In this document: in pieces, positions 1 through 8,907 of the stretch | How the letters are laid out: each line of letters opens with the position of its first letter | Position numbering within the stretch: position 1 is the first letter of the stretch | NCBI GenBank assembly: GCA_002364755.1 | Contig: DEZI01000002.1 | Location: 1 to 64,000, forward strand | Direction of reading: 5' to 3' | DNA from: Stenotrophomonas maltophilia | GTDB lineage: Bacteria > Pseudomonadota > Gammaproteobacteria > Xanthomonadales > Xanthomonadaceae | DNA: 64,000 bases | Translations under genes and position numbers: made by a program | Notes under the pieces: generated by a model | The model's input: only the letters and a program-made list of their open reading frames with translations | Told to the model about the DNA's origin: nothing | Databases searched by the model: none

Positions 1-157
1 TGCGGGGTGTGAGCCGCATGGATGCGGCGACCAAGGCTACATGGACGTACTTGCGCCGTCCCCGCACACCCACAGTGCCCCGCCATCCCACGGAATGCCG
101 CTCCGGCTTTTGGAGTTGCCGTTGCCTTGAGCAGGTGCAGGGCTGCAAGCCCTGCCG
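1..157. repeat. Dispersed repeat, one arm plus core, cut by window edge
   Basis: This gene-free stretch holds a core (about 1-60, containing gcggcgaccaaggctacatg) and one arm (about 63-157). The arm matches, with changes, the right arm of the inverted element at 54835-55158. A related core lies on the other strand at about 19308-19350. The arm ends in a short palindrome around the complementary runs gcaggg and ccctgc. Small open frames across it are not convincing genes. From 158 to 290 I see nothing definite. Confidence 0.6.
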
Positions 158-290
158 AACCACCCTCCCCTTTGCGCATGTAAACGATTCCAGCGCATTT
201 CAGCGAATCATCATTCGGTAGACACGTCACTGCAATATTGCGCAGCAGCATGCGCAACCCCTCGAGCCATGCTAAAAATCGCCCCGCCAT

Positions 291-430
291 CGCTTAGATC
301 GATCCAAGCGAATTCAGGGATGGCCCGGCGTAGGGGACCGGAACCACACGTACCCGAGCACCAGCGCGTTGCCCCAGGCAGCCGCGCGGCTTAGCAAAAA
401 TCGGCACCACAAATTAGATCGATTCAAGTT
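291..430. promoter_or_regulatory. Two LacI-type operators upstream of a TonB receptor
   Basis: Two near-palindromes share the centre ATCGAT. Site 1 at 291-310 reads CGCTTAGATCGATCCAAGCG, a 20-bp palindrome with one mismatched pair. Site 2 at 411-430 has the core TTAGATCGATTCAA. A centre with CG flanked by A and T arms is typical of LacI-family operators. They lie 160 and 40 bp before the receptor start. Similar sites occur at 6792-6839 and 9962-9975. The regulator gene itself is not in the window, so the assignment is inferred from shape. Confidence 0.55.
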
Positions 431-469
431 CCGCGTCAGTCACCGGATCAATCCAGGAGAGAGGGAGAG

Positions 470-3400
470 ATGGCAATGAAGCATTCAACTCGTAAGCACG
501 GTCGCGACACCTTGTCGCTCGCCGTCGCGCTGGCACTGGCCGCAGCCGTCGCGCCGACCGGCGCCGCTGCCCAGCAGGCCGCCGCGCAGCCGACCACCGG
601 CGGTACCGATGCCACCACCCTGGACAGCGTCCAGGTCACCGGCTACCGCTACGCGATCGAAAAGAGCCTGCAGCAGAAGCGCGACGCCAACGCCGTGGTC
701 GAAGTGATCACCGCCGAGGATGTCGGCAAGTTCCCCGACAAGAACGTCGCCGACTCGCTGCAGCGCGTGCCCGGCGTGGTCATCACCCGCGATGGCGGCG
801 AAGGCAAGAGCGTCAGCGTGCGCGGCCTCGATCCGGACCTGACCCTGACCCAGTTGAACGGCAACTACATCGCCACCTCCGAAACCAATGACGAGGCCAG
901 CCGTTCGTTCAACTACACCCTGCTGCCGTCGAACATGCTGTCCAGCGCCGAGCTGTTCAAGTCGCCGGAAGCACGCATCGACGAAGGTGGCATCGGCGGC
1001 ACGGTGATCCTGCACACCCGCCGTCCGCTGGAGATGGAATCCAACTCCGGCTACGTGACCCTGGAAGGCGTGTCCTCCGACACCCACCAGGACGTCGACC
1101 CGCAGGCGTCGGCGCTGTACTCGTGGCACAGCAAGGACGAGCGCTTCGGCGTGCTGGTCGGCGTGACCCAGCAGAAGCGCACCAGCCGCACCATGGAAGT
1201 GAGCACCGAAAACTACCAGTGGTACGGCACCGACGTCGACGCCCGTGATGTCAACGGCAACGCCCTCACCCAGGGCGGCATCAACTACTGGTGGGGCAAC
1301 TCCGGCTTCAACGACCAGTTCGGGCACAACTACAGCGACTTCTTCATGCCCACCTCGGTGAATTTCGCCGTGAAGGAAGAGGAGCGCGAGCGCAAGGGCG
1401 GCCAGCTGACGTTCCAGTTCAAGCCGGTCGACAACCTGACCCTGACCGCCAACTACTTCCGCTTCGAGCTGGACGGCAACTATGTGCAGAACATGCTCAA
1501 GGTGCCCGAGTGGAACATGGCGCGCTACAACGGCGACGGCAACTGGGCTGGCGGCCGCCTGCTCAACGGCCTGACCTTCGACCCCAGCGGCACCGTGGTG
1601 ACCGGCGCGCAGTTCGAGAAACTGCCGGGCAAGGCCTATTACTGCAGTGAAGACGAAGCCGCGGCCGCCGGCCTGGCCCCGGGTGGCTGGGGTCCGGATG
1701 ACTGCACCATTCCGACCCCGCAGCTGACCGGCAGCTACAGCCGTGAAAAGGCGCTGTCGCAGACCGCCGACCTGACCATCGACTGGGACATCAGCCCGCT
1801 GTGGAAGGCCTCCTTCAGCGGCGGCCGCACCTGGTCCGAAGGCGGCCCGTCGATGAACTTCCGCATGTCGGCCAAGCCGCGTCGCCGCGTCAATGGCGTG
1901 TGGGAATCCGGCAACCAGTACACCGCGTGGGACCTGACCGGCACCCCGACGCTGACCGTCTCGCCGAACCTGCAGGAGGTGCTGATGAATGGCATCGCCG
2001 AGGTCGACACCGGCTCCACCGATTCCTCGTGGATGCAGACCGAGGTCAAGCAGAACCACTTCCAGGCCGACGTCACCAAAATGTTCGAAAGCGGCTGGCT
2101 GGATTCGATCCAGTTCGGCGCCAAGTACCGTGACGGCAAGGTCCACCGCAACACCGGCAACACCTACTGGGTGTGCCAGGGCGCCGATCCGGCTGACTAC
2201 GACAGCCGTTACCAGGCGGGCTGCGACAACACGGCCGGTATCGCCCAGCCGGGCTTCTTCCTGTCCAACCCGATCACCGGCATCGCCGGCGGCTTCAATG
2301 CCAATGTGTTCCCGGGCATCAACTACCCGGCCTACATCGATTACCTGAACAGCACCTACGGCCAGTCGCACAACCGCGTCGAAGACGACTTCGTCTACAA
2401 CGTCAACGAGAAGATCTACTCGGGCTACTTCCAGGCCAACTTCCGTACCGAGCGCCTGCGCGGCAACGTCGGCGTGCGTGTGGTGCGCACCGAGCAGTTC
2501 GCCCAGTCCAGCGATTCGATCGAACGCTTCAACGACTACTTCCTGGACAACGCCTCCGGCGCTCCGATGTCCTGCGATGATCCGGCGGCAGCGGCCTACC
2601 CGACCTACGGCTGCGAAAGCGGCTTCGTGCGCCTGCCCGACAACCTGGCCCGCGAGAAGACCTACGAGCTGATCGGTTCGGACCGTACCTACACCGACGT
2701 GCTGCCGAGCTTCAACATCGCCTGGGACATCACCGACACGCTGGTCCTGCGTGGCGCGGCATCGAAGGTAGTGGCTCGCCCGAGCTACACCAGCATCGCC
2801 GCACCCGGCAGCCTGAGCTACTACAGCCCCGAGTATGTCAACGACCGCCGCGTGGCGGGTGGTGCACCGACCGAAGGCTGGGCCGGCAAGGGCAGCAACA
2901 AGAACCTGGAAGCCTTTGAAGCCACCCAGTACGACCTCGGCGTGGAGTGGTACTTCATGCCGGGCGCGGTTGCGGGCGTCGGCGTGTTCCGCAAGGACAT
3001 CAGCAACTTCACCGTGCCGATCGTGCGTGACGTGCAGATGGAAGTCGGCGGCGAGATGGTGACGGTGCAGGACTACAGCACCCAGGCCAATGGCCGTGAC
3101 GCGGTGTCGCAGGGCGTGGAAGTCTACGGCCAGTACACCTTCGACTTCGGCCTGGGCGTGCAGGCCAACTACACCTACAACGACACCAACCTGGCCTCGA
3201 TCGAGCTCAACGGCGAAAATCTCGGCGCCTCGCCGCTGGTAGGCAGCGCAAAGAACCAGGCCAACCTGACGGTGTTCTACGAAACCGACCGGTTCCTGGC
3301 CCGTGCCTCGTACAACCGTCGTGGTGAAGTGGTCGGCGGCCTGGTCAACGGCATGACCCAGTACACCGAACCGTACGACCAGCTGGATCTGAACGTGGCG

Positions 3401-3556
3401 TACAACTTCACCGAAGCGCTGACCTTCACCGCCTCCGTGCTCAACGCCACCAAGTCCGAACAGCGCATCTACCTGGGCAACGACACCCAGTCGCGCCTGA
3501 TCTCGAACCTGTACTCGGGCCGCCAGATCTACTTCGGCGCGACCTACAAGTTCTAA
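470..3556 (+). CDS. TonB-dependent receptor, TonB-Xanth-Caul type
   Basis: This 1028-residue protein should be an outer-membrane gated beta-barrel that imports a ligand using TonB energy. It has an N-terminal signal peptide (about residues 1-36, ending in an AAAQQ region) and a TonB-box-like LDSVQVTG. A plug domain follows with EDVGKFPDKNVADSLQRVPG, which I recognise as characteristic of the Xanthomonas-Caulobacter receptor family. The barrel ends in a C-terminal aromatic residue (YFGATYKF). The ATG at 470 follows a purine-rich GGAGAGAGGGAGAG. A second in-frame ATG lies two codons later. LacI-like operators upstream suggest a sugar ligand, but the substrate is unknown. A strong terminator follows. 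Confidence 0.9.
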   Translation: MAMKHSTRKHGRDTLSLAVALALAAAVAPTGAAAQQAAAQPTTGGTDATTLDSVQVTGYRYAIEKSLQQKRDANAVVEVITAEDVGKFPDKNVADSLQRVPGVVITRDGGEGKSVSVRGLDPDLTLTQLNGNYIATSETNDEASRSFNYTLLPSNMLSSAELFKSPEARIDEGGIGGTVILHTRRPLEMESNSGYVTLEGVSSDTHQDVDPQASALYSWHSKDERFGVLVGVTQQKRTSRTMEVSTENYQWYGTDVDARDVNGNALTQGGINYWWGNSGFNDQFGHNYSDFFMPTSVNFAVKEEERERKGGQLTFQFKPVDNLTLTANYFRFELDGNYVQNMLKVPEWNMARYNGDGNWAGGRLLNGLTFDPSGTVVTGAQFEKLPGKAYYCSEDEAAAAGLAPGGWGPDDCTIPTPQLTGSYSREKALSQTADLTIDWDISPLWKASFSGGRTWSEGGPSMNFRMSAKPRRRVNGVWESGNQYTAWDLTGTPTLTVSPNLQEVLMNGIAEVDTGSTDSSWMQTEVKQNHFQADVTKMFESGWLDSIQFGAKYRDGKVHRNTGNTYWVCQGADPADYDSRYQAGCDNTAGIAQPGFFLSNPITGIAGGFNANVFPGINYPAYIDYLNSTYGQSHNRVEDDFVYNVNEKIYSGYFQANFRTERLRGNVGVRVVRTEQFAQSSDSIERFNDYFLDNASGAPMSCDDPAAAAYPTYGCESGFVRLPDNLAREKTYELIGSDRTYTDVLPSFNIAWDITDTLVLRGAASKVVARPSYTSIAAPGSLSYYSPEYVNDRRVAGGAPTEGWAGKGSNKNLEAFEATQYDLGVEWYFMPGAVAGVGVFRKDISNFTVPIVRDVQMEVGGEMVTVQDYSTQANGRDAVSQGVEVYGQYTFDFGLGVQANYTYNDTNLASIELNGENLGASPLVGSAKNQANLTVFYETDRFLARASYNRRGEVVGGLVNGMTQYTEPYDQLDLNVAYNFTEALTFTASVLNATKSEQRIYLGNDTQSRLISNLYSGRQIYFGATYKF

Positions 3557-3565
3557 GCCGGCGCG

Positions 3566-3600
3566 GGGGTCGGAGCCCTTCTGCGAAGGGATCCGACCCC
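3566..3600. repeat. Hairpin repeat GGGGTCGGA ... TCCGACCCC
   Basis: Just after the receptor stop, a long stem-loop is formed by GGGGTCGGA and TCCGACCCC, with an inner CCCTT/AAGGG pairing. A relative of this hairpin occurs at 19445-19486 after hisS, so it looks like a small dispersed palindromic family rather than a gene-specific signal. Confidence 0.5.
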
Positions 3601-3617
3601 GTACCACGGTCCTCCAC

Positions 3618-3651
3618 GGCAGCCACGCTTTTACAGGTGGCTGCCGTTTTT
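3618..3651 (+). terminator. Rho-independent terminator of the receptor gene
   Basis: A perfect 9-bp stem GGCAGCCAC / GTGGCTGCC with a 10-nt loop is followed by GTTTTT. It lies 61 nt after the stop codon of the rightward receptor gene. This is a textbook intrinsic terminator. Confidence 0.85.
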
Positions 3652-3660
3652 CTGCCACCG

Positions 3661-3738
3661 GTAGCGCCGGGCCATGCCCGGCGCTACCGATGGGCGTTGT
3701 TCCGCGCAAAGAGCAGCCGAGTGTGGGCTCGGCTCTAC
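3661..3738. repeat. SMAG-type GTAG repeat pair
   Basis: Two palindromes face each other. The first, at 3661-3687, starts GTAGCGCCGGG and ends CCCGGCGCTAC. The second, at 3711-3738, ends GGCTCGGCTCTAC. GTAG-headed stem-loops of this kind are the REP-like SMAG elements described in S. maltophilia. The pair sits between two convergent receptor genes. Confidence 0.8.
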
Positions 3739-3756
3739 ACGAGGCGGCCGCTGCAC

Positions 3757-6717
3757 TCAGAACGTGAATACATACTCCAGCGCGAACTCACGCCCCACCG
3801 CACCCAGCAGGCGGGTTGGCGCGAAGTCGTAGTCCACCTTGTACGGATCCTTGTGGTTCCAGCTGGCGGCATTGAAGGCGTTGTTGACGTACGCGTTGAT
3901 CTTCATGTGCTCGGTCACCTGGTAACCCAGATTGAAGTTCCAGGTGATGAACGGTCCCACCCGCCCGTAGTAGCGCGAGGTCTGCTGGCCTGCATTGGGA
4001 TTGGGGTTGGCCGAGCCGTCGGGCCGGGTCAACGGCTCCAGGCAGTTCAACGCCGGGCTGTCGCTCGGCACATAGCCATCGGCGAACGGCAGGCAGCCAC
4101 CGGGATTGTCCAGGCGGTCGGTGCCCCAGTGGTAACGCACGCCCGGCACCGAACCCACACGGTCTGCGTAGACATTGGCGTTCCAGTTGCCATGCTGCCA
4201 ACCCAGGCTGGCGCGCAGCTTGCTGCGCAGGTCGCGGTCGCGACGCTCGGGATTGGGATCGTTGGCGTAACGCTGCTCCTTGGTCGAGAGCTGGTTGGTG
4301 TAGTTCACCCCAAGCTGGAAGCTCCCCCACGCGGCGGTTTCCAGCCGGTAGCGCGCGGTCAGGTCAATGCCTCGGACCTCACGGCTGGCCAGGTTGAAGG
4401 GCCCGCGCTCGATGGAAACCAGGCGCCCAGTGCTGTCGCGGTTCACTCGCGCAAGGATGCCGGCGCAGTACTCGCCACCGGCCGGGTTCGTCCACGGCGT
4501 GCCGTCGATGTTCTTGCCGGTCAGGCAACCGGCCTCACTGGCCAGCACTTCGTCGGCGCCCACGTCGACAATCATGTCCTGCAGCTTGATCGCCCAGTAG
4601 TCGGCACTGACCGACAGGGTGGGCAACACGTCCCAGACAAAGCCGACGGTCCAGGAATCACCCGTTTCAGAACGCAGCAACGGTGTGCCGCGGCGGTTCA
4701 CATCGAATGCGTACCAGACATCGGGATTGCCCGCGCCGCACTCATTGACCAGGTAGGCACCACTTTCAATACAGCGCAGGCGGTCGTAGGTCAGCACCTG
4801 CGAGCTGCTGGGCTGACCCAGCAGATAGTGCATGTCCGGGGCGTGGAAGCTGGTGGCGTAGGAGCCGCGTACCAGCAGCGACTCGAACGGCCGCCATTCC
4901 AGACCCGCATTCCAGGTGGTTTCCTTCTGGCTGCCGATGCCCAACGCGTCGGCGCTGTCGTCGGCCTTGTAGCTGCCATAGCGGTCGTAGCGCGCGGCGG
5001 CGGTGGCGATCAGGCTGTCGGCCAGTGGAATCTTGAACTCCACACCTGCCGAATAGCGCGTGCGCTCGCCACCGCCACGATCGACGTTCTGCAGGTCGAA
5101 GTCGATGCCAGCGCGTGGGTCGGGGCTGAGGTGATAGCCCTGCCGCGCAACTTCCGCCACCGCCGCGAACGATACCGGTCCGGCCCAGGCCTGGAACAGT
5201 TCGCCGGTGATATCCGCCGAAGCCTGGTTGACCCAGGACGAGGTACGATTACGCGCCACCGTGCCCATCTGCCAATACTCGTCGGGGGTGATCGGGTTCC
5301 ACCAGCGCGATTCATTCAAGGCATGGATCGCTTCTCCGTCCGCCGTCGCGCCCAGGCGTGGGCCGAGGAAAAAGTCGTACGACTTCTGCTCGTCCACCAC
5401 GTTCTGCCGCTCTTCCACCCGGTAGTAGGAACGCCCCACCGAGGCGCTCCAGTCGAAGCGGTCAGCCAAACGACCGCGCAGGCCGGCGCTGGCATCCCAG
5501 GACAATTCGCGGTTGGTATTGCGCAGGGTGTCCAGGCCGCCAACTTCGTTGGGTGTGAACTGGCGCACGCCCAGAATCGGCCGATCACGGTTGGCATCCC
5601 AGTAGTAGCCGTTGGCATCATCGACGAGGGTGACGCTCGGTGGATTGGTGCCCCACAGCGCTTCGGAACGGTAGACGGCCAGGTTGCTCCATGCCTGCAG
5701 GTCGTTGCCGAAATCAAACGTGGCATACAGGTTGCCGGAGAGATTCTCCGAGCCACCGGTCAGCAGCCAGTTGGCGTAGTCGGCGCTCATGCCGCACAGG
5801 CGCCCCGTGTTCGTCACGGTATTGGCGTTGTAGTTGTAGACCAGGCGATCAGCGGTGTAGTACTCGCCGTCGAACTTCTCGCAGGTGCCGGTGGGTGGCG
5901 CCAGGCGCTCGCCGGTGCTTGGATCGATCAGGGCCAGGCCTGCGGTGGGACGGAAGCCGAGCTTGCGCTGCTCCATGTTCCACGACGGATACGGCGCATC
6001 GTCGGCATCGTCCATCTGCGGCCGGTCGCGGCCGAACAGCGGATCGCGCTTGGTGTACTGCAGCGCGTAGGTCACGCTCCAGTGGTCACCAGTCTTGCCG
6101 CCGGCCCAGGACAGATCCCAGGTGTCACGGCCGCCTTCGGTGGACGTGCCGCCGCGCACGCGCACTTCATCACCGTCGTAGTGGGTCTTGAGGATGACGT
6201 TGACCACGCCGGCGATCGCATCCGAACCATAGATGGCCGAAGCGCCACCGGTCAGCACCTCGATGCGCTCCACCGCGGCAGCGGGAATGTTGCTGTAGTT
6301 GGAGAAATTGGTTTCGCCACCATAGGGCAGCGGATAGTCGGCCACGCGCCGACCGTTGACCAGCAGCAGGGTCCGGTTCGGGCCCATGCCGCGCAGGTTC
6401 AGGCCGCTGGCATTGGGCGTATGCGAGCCCCACTGCGACGCTGCTTCGACGGTGCCGGTCGCTTCGGTCAGCGTCTTCAACGCGTCGTAGACGGTGACGA
6501 AGCCTTCCTTCTGGATCTGCTGGGCGGAGATCACGTTGACCGGGGCGGGGCCTTCGACACTGGCGCGTTTGATGCGTGAGCCGGTGACGGTGACCGCATC
6601 CAGATCCTTGGTGGCGGAATCACGGTCGGGCTCCTGTGCACTGGCCGCCAGCGGCAGCAGGGCCAGCAGCAGGGCCTGGGACAACAGATGACGACGGGTA
6701 CGGACGAACTGAGCCAT
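3757..6717 (-). CDS. TonB-dependent receptor
   Basis: This is a second outer-membrane TonB-dependent receptor, 986 residues long, convergent with the one at 470-3556. It has a signal peptide (about residues 1-27, ALLPLAASAQ), a TonB-box-like LDAVTVTGSRIKR, and a plug with PVNVISAQQIQKEGF. Plug motifs LNLRGMGPNRTLLLVNGRRV and IPAAAVERIEVLTGGASAIYGSDAIAGVVNVI follow. The barrel ends in F (EYVFTF). The plug is closer to a different receptor subfamily than its neighbour's plug. Two ATCGAT-centred operators precede its start, as for the other receptor, so the two may respond to the same inducer. The ligand is not known. Confidence 0.9.
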   Translation of the reverse strand: MAQFVRTRRHLLSQALLLALLPLAASAQEPDRDSATKDLDAVTVTGSRIKRASVEGPAPVNVISAQQIQKEGFVTVYDALKTLTEATGTVEAASQWGSHTPNASGLNLRGMGPNRTLLLVNGRRVADYPLPYGGETNFSNYSNIPAAAVERIEVLTGGASAIYGSDAIAGVVNVILKTHYDGDEVRVRGGTSTEGGRDTWDLSWAGGKTGDHWSVTYALQYTKRDPLFGRDRPQMDDADDAPYPSWNMEQRKLGFRPTAGLALIDPSTGERLAPPTGTCEKFDGEYYTADRLVYNYNANTVTNTGRLCGMSADYANWLLTGGSENLSGNLYATFDFGNDLQAWSNLAVYRSEALWGTNPPSVTLVDDANGYYWDANRDRPILGVRQFTPNEVGGLDTLRNTNRELSWDASAGLRGRLADRFDWSASVGRSYYRVEERQNVVDEQKSYDFFLGPRLGATADGEAIHALNESRWWNPITPDEYWQMGTVARNRTSSWVNQASADITGELFQAWAGPVSFAAVAEVARQGYHLSPDPRAGIDFDLQNVDRGGGERTRYSAGVEFKIPLADSLIATAAARYDRYGSYKADDSADALGIGSQKETTWNAGLEWRPFESLLVRGSYATSFHAPDMHYLLGQPSSSQVLTYDRLRCIESGAYLVNECGAGNPDVWYAFDVNRRGTPLLRSETGDSWTVGFVWDVLPTLSVSADYWAIKLQDMIVDVGADEVLASEAGCLTGKNIDGTPWTNPAGGEYCAGILARVNRDSTGRLVSIERGPFNLASREVRGIDLTARYRLETAAWGSFQLGVNYTNQLSTKEQRYANDPNPERRDRDLRSKLRASLGWQHGNWNANVYADRVGSVPGVRYHWGTDRLDNPGGCLPFADGYVPSDSPALNCLEPLTRPDGSANPNPNAGQQTSRYYGRVGPFITWNFNLGYQVTEHMKINAYVNNAFNAASWNHKDPYKVDYDFAPTRLLGAVGREFALEYVFTF

Positions 6718-6791
6718 GGGCGGTTGCTCTTCGTTGGTGTGGGCGCGCGGATGCGATGAACAGCGGCACTACTGACGACAATCAAGGGCGC

Positions 6792-6839
6792 TTGCATCGA
6801 TCCATACCGGATCCGCGCCCTCCCCTGTGGATCGATCCA
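6792..6839. promoter_or_regulatory. Two LacI-type operators upstream of the second receptor
   Basis: A perfect 12-bp palindrome TGGATCGATCCA lies at 6828-6839, extending as TTTGGATCGATCCA on the minus strand. A second, weaker copy, TTGCATCGATCCAT, lies at 6792-6805. They are about 75-122 bp before the leftward receptor start and share the ATCGAT centre with the sites at 291-310, 411-430 and 9962-9975. The rest of the 398-bp gap 6718-7115 holds a SMAG pair and nothing else I can identify. Confidence 0.55.
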
Positions 6840-7033
6840 AACTAAAGCATGGCTGAACAAGGCTTGGCATCCCGCGGCGCAGCAATGCGCGCCGCGCCGT
6901 CGTAAACAACCGCGTGTCTATCGAAGAATCAATGATTTGCGATGCACGGATGTGTGGTGACAGCAGAACGAGGTGGCACGATCACGACATGCGTGCGCGG
7001 AATGCTGTAGGGGGTGCGGCGGCATGCGACGTT

Positions 7034-7103
7034 GTAGAGCCGAGCCGATGCTCGGCTGCCGTTGCTTGCCGCAAAGAGCAGCCGAGCGTGGGCTCGACTC
7101 TAC
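7034..7103. repeat. SMAG-type GTAG repeat pair
   Basis: Facing palindromes start GTAGAGCCGAGC (7034-7059) and end GGCTCGACTCTAC (7078-7103). The second copy carries a substitution that slightly breaks its stem. The pair lies just past the cutC stop codon. Confidence 0.75.
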
Positions 7104-7115
7104 GCAAAAAGCGGG

Positions 7116-7853
7116 TCAGCGCGCGCCGTCCAGTGCCTTGCGCAATGCCGCCACGGTGGCGGTGCTGGTCTGGCTCCAGTCCGGGTCCAGGCCGCGCAGT
7201 GCCGGGTTCTGGAACTGCATGTCCGAACGGCGCAGGCCCTTCGCGGACGCGTGCAGTTCGACACAGCCGGTCTGGCGGGCGACGCCGGCGATGTTGGCCG
7301 GGCCCAGGCCGGCACCGGCCATCACGCTGATGCGCCCCGCCGCCTGGGTAACCAGCGCAGCCAGCACCTTGCTGCCGGCCTCTGCACTGACCTGCCCGCC
7401 CGACGTCAGCACGCGCTGGCAGCCGAGGCCGATCACCTGCTCCAGCGCCGCGGACAGATCGCGGGTTGCGTCGAAGGCGCGATGGAACGTGACCTGCAGC
7501 GGCCCTGCGGCCTGCACCAGCTCGCGGCACAGCGGCAGGTCGATGTCACCCTGCGCATCCAGCGCGCCCACCACCACGCCGTCGCAGCCCAGTGCACGGC
7601 ACTGCGCGATGTCACGCAGCATCAGCTCGGTTTCCAGTGCGTCGTAGTGGAAATCGCCGGCACGCGGGCGCACCAGCACGAACAGCGGAATGGTCAGCCG
7701 CTCGCGGGCAATGGCGATGCTGGCGAAGGACGGCGTGGTCCCGCCCTCGGCGAGGTTGTCGAACAGTTCGATGCGGTCGGCACCACCGGCCTGCGCGGCA
7801 AGCGCCGAGGCCACCGAGTTGCTGGCGATCTCCAACCCCAGGCGCACGCTCAC
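7116..7853 (-). CDS. cutC: Copper homeostasis protein CutC
   Basis: This 245-residue protein matches the usual CutC length (about 248). CutC proteins are cytoplasmic TIM-barrel proteins linked to copper tolerance, and their exact reaction is unsettled. Recognisable segments are LEIASNSVASALAAQAGGADRIELFDNLAEGGTTPS, VLVRPRAGDFHY and ISVMAGAGLGPANI. The GTG at 7853 is chosen because it overlaps the upstream stop codon as GTGA, a sign of translational coupling. A longer upstream frame here is only the unused reading frame of the asparaginase gene. It is the last gene of the glk-aga-cutC operon. Confidence 0.85.
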   Translation of the reverse strand: MSVRLGLEIASNSVASALAAQAGGADRIELFDNLAEGGTTPSFASIAIARERLTIPLFVLVRPRAGDFHYDALETELMLRDIAQCRALGCDGVVVGALDAQGDIDLPLCRELVQAAGPLQVTFHRAFDATRDLSAALEQVIGLGCQRVLTSGGQVSAEAGSKVLAALVTQAAGRISVMAGAGLGPANIAGVARQTGCVELHASAKGLRRSDMQFQNPALRGLDPDWSQTSTATVAALRKALDGAR

Positions 7854-8848
7854 GCGTGGGTGCTCGTGTAGATCGAAGGCGAATCGCGCAGGTCGTCCTG
7901 GCGCTGCGCATCGCACACCGCGTAGACGAAGCCGCGATGCAGCGCGTACGCACCGACCTCGCCCTGTTTGTTCATCGCCAGGAAGCAGACCTGCAGTGTC
8001 CTGCTTGCCTCGGGGCGCTTGCGCACTACCCGGTCGATGGCCTCTCGGCAGGCCTGGGCCGGCGTGCGCCCCTGGCGCATCAGCTCGACCACCAGGAACG
8101 AGGCCGCGTTGCGGATCATTTCCTCGCCCACGCCCGAGGCCGTCGCCGCGCCCACTTCGTTGTCCACGTACAGGCCGGCACCGATGATCGGGCTGTCGCC
8201 GACGCGGCCGTGCAGCTTCCAGGCCATGCCACTGGTGGTGCAGGCGCCGGCAAGGTTGCCCTTGGCGTCCAGCGCCAGCATGCCGATGGTGTCGTGGTTG
8301 TCGCTGTTGCCGGGGATGCCGCGGCGCTCGGCGTTGATCTGCGGCTGATACTTCTCGGTCTTCAGCCACTCGCGCCAGGCCGCCTCGGCCTGCGGCGTCA
8401 GCAGGTGCTGGCGCTCAAAGCCCTGCTGCACGGCGAACTGCTGCGCGCCCTCGCCTACCAGCAGCACGTGCGGGCTGTTCTCCATCACTTTGCGGGCCAC
8501 CGACACCGGGTGCAGGATGTCCACCAGTGCGGCAACCGCACCGCAGCGGCCATCGCCGTCCATGATGCTGGCATCCAGGCTCAGCACACCGTCGCGATCC
8601 GGGTTGCCGCAGTGGCCGACGGTGGGATTGCACAGCTCGCTCTCGGCCCAGCGCGCACCGGCTTCAACCGCATCCAGCGCGCTGCCACCGTTGGCCAGTA
8701 CCTTCCATGCCGCCTGGTTGGCCGGCACGCCGAAATCCCAGGTTGAAACGACCTTTGCCTCGCCCTGCGCGCGCGCCTGCAGGCCCGGCAATGCCGCCAT
8801 GCCTGCGGCCAGTGCTCCGGCCTGAAGGAACTGCCTGCGATCCACCAT
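7850..8848 (-). CDS. N4-(beta-N-acetylglucosaminyl)-L-asparaginase (glycosylasparaginase)
   Basis: This Ntn hydrolase cleaves GlcNAc-Asn, the linkage of N-glycoproteins, to aspartate and an aminosugar. It has 332 residues. The start MVDRRQFLQAGALAAG with ALPGLQARA is a twin-arginine-like signal, so export to the periplasm is likely. The precursor cleavage site and nucleophile are visible as HDTIGM, with Thr187 as the expected new N-terminus. TTSGMAWKLHGRVGDSPIIGAGLY is the second family signature. It lies between glk and cutC in one leftward operon, overlapping cutC by 4 bp, behind a LacI-type operator. This context supports scavenging of glycopeptides. Confidence 0.88.
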   Translation of the reverse strand: MVDRRQFLQAGALAAGMAALPGLQARAQGEAKVVSTWDFGVPANQAAWKVLANGGSALDAVEAGARWAESELCNPTVGHCGNPDRDGVLSLDASIMDGDGRCGAVAALVDILHPVSVARKVMENSPHVLLVGEGAQQFAVQQGFERQHLLTPQAEAAWREWLKTEKYQPQINAERRGIPGNSDNHDTIGMLALDAKGNLAGACTTSGMAWKLHGRVGDSPIIGAGLYVDNEVGAATASGVGEEMIRNAASFLVVELMRQGRTPAQACREAIDRVVRKRPEASRTLQVCFLAMNKQGEVGAYALHRGFVYAVCDAQRQDDLRDSPSIYTSTHA

Positions 8849-8907
8849 GTCCGCCTCCGTCGTTCGTTCGGCCGTTGGCAGGCTGCCGGCAGCCCTTGCT
8901 GTTGTTC

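Noticed and set aside
9..221. A 70-codon ORF at the window start
   Set aside because: The same DNA is a dispersed repeat, and similar frames appear in each copy without a conserved start or ribosome site.
485..3709. A 1074-codon open frame opposite the first TonB receptor
   Set aside because: Its product is Val/Ala/Gly/His-rich without domains, while the plus strand encodes a full receptor. It is a GC-bias shadow.
3637..6579. A 980-codon rightward frame opposite the second receptor
   Set aside because: It begins inside a terminator and SMAG repeats and shows no recognisable domain. The minus strand encodes a complete receptor.
7854..8369. A longer N-terminus for CutC
   Set aside because: The extra residues are the asparaginase gene in another frame. 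The GTGA overlap gives a better start at 7853.
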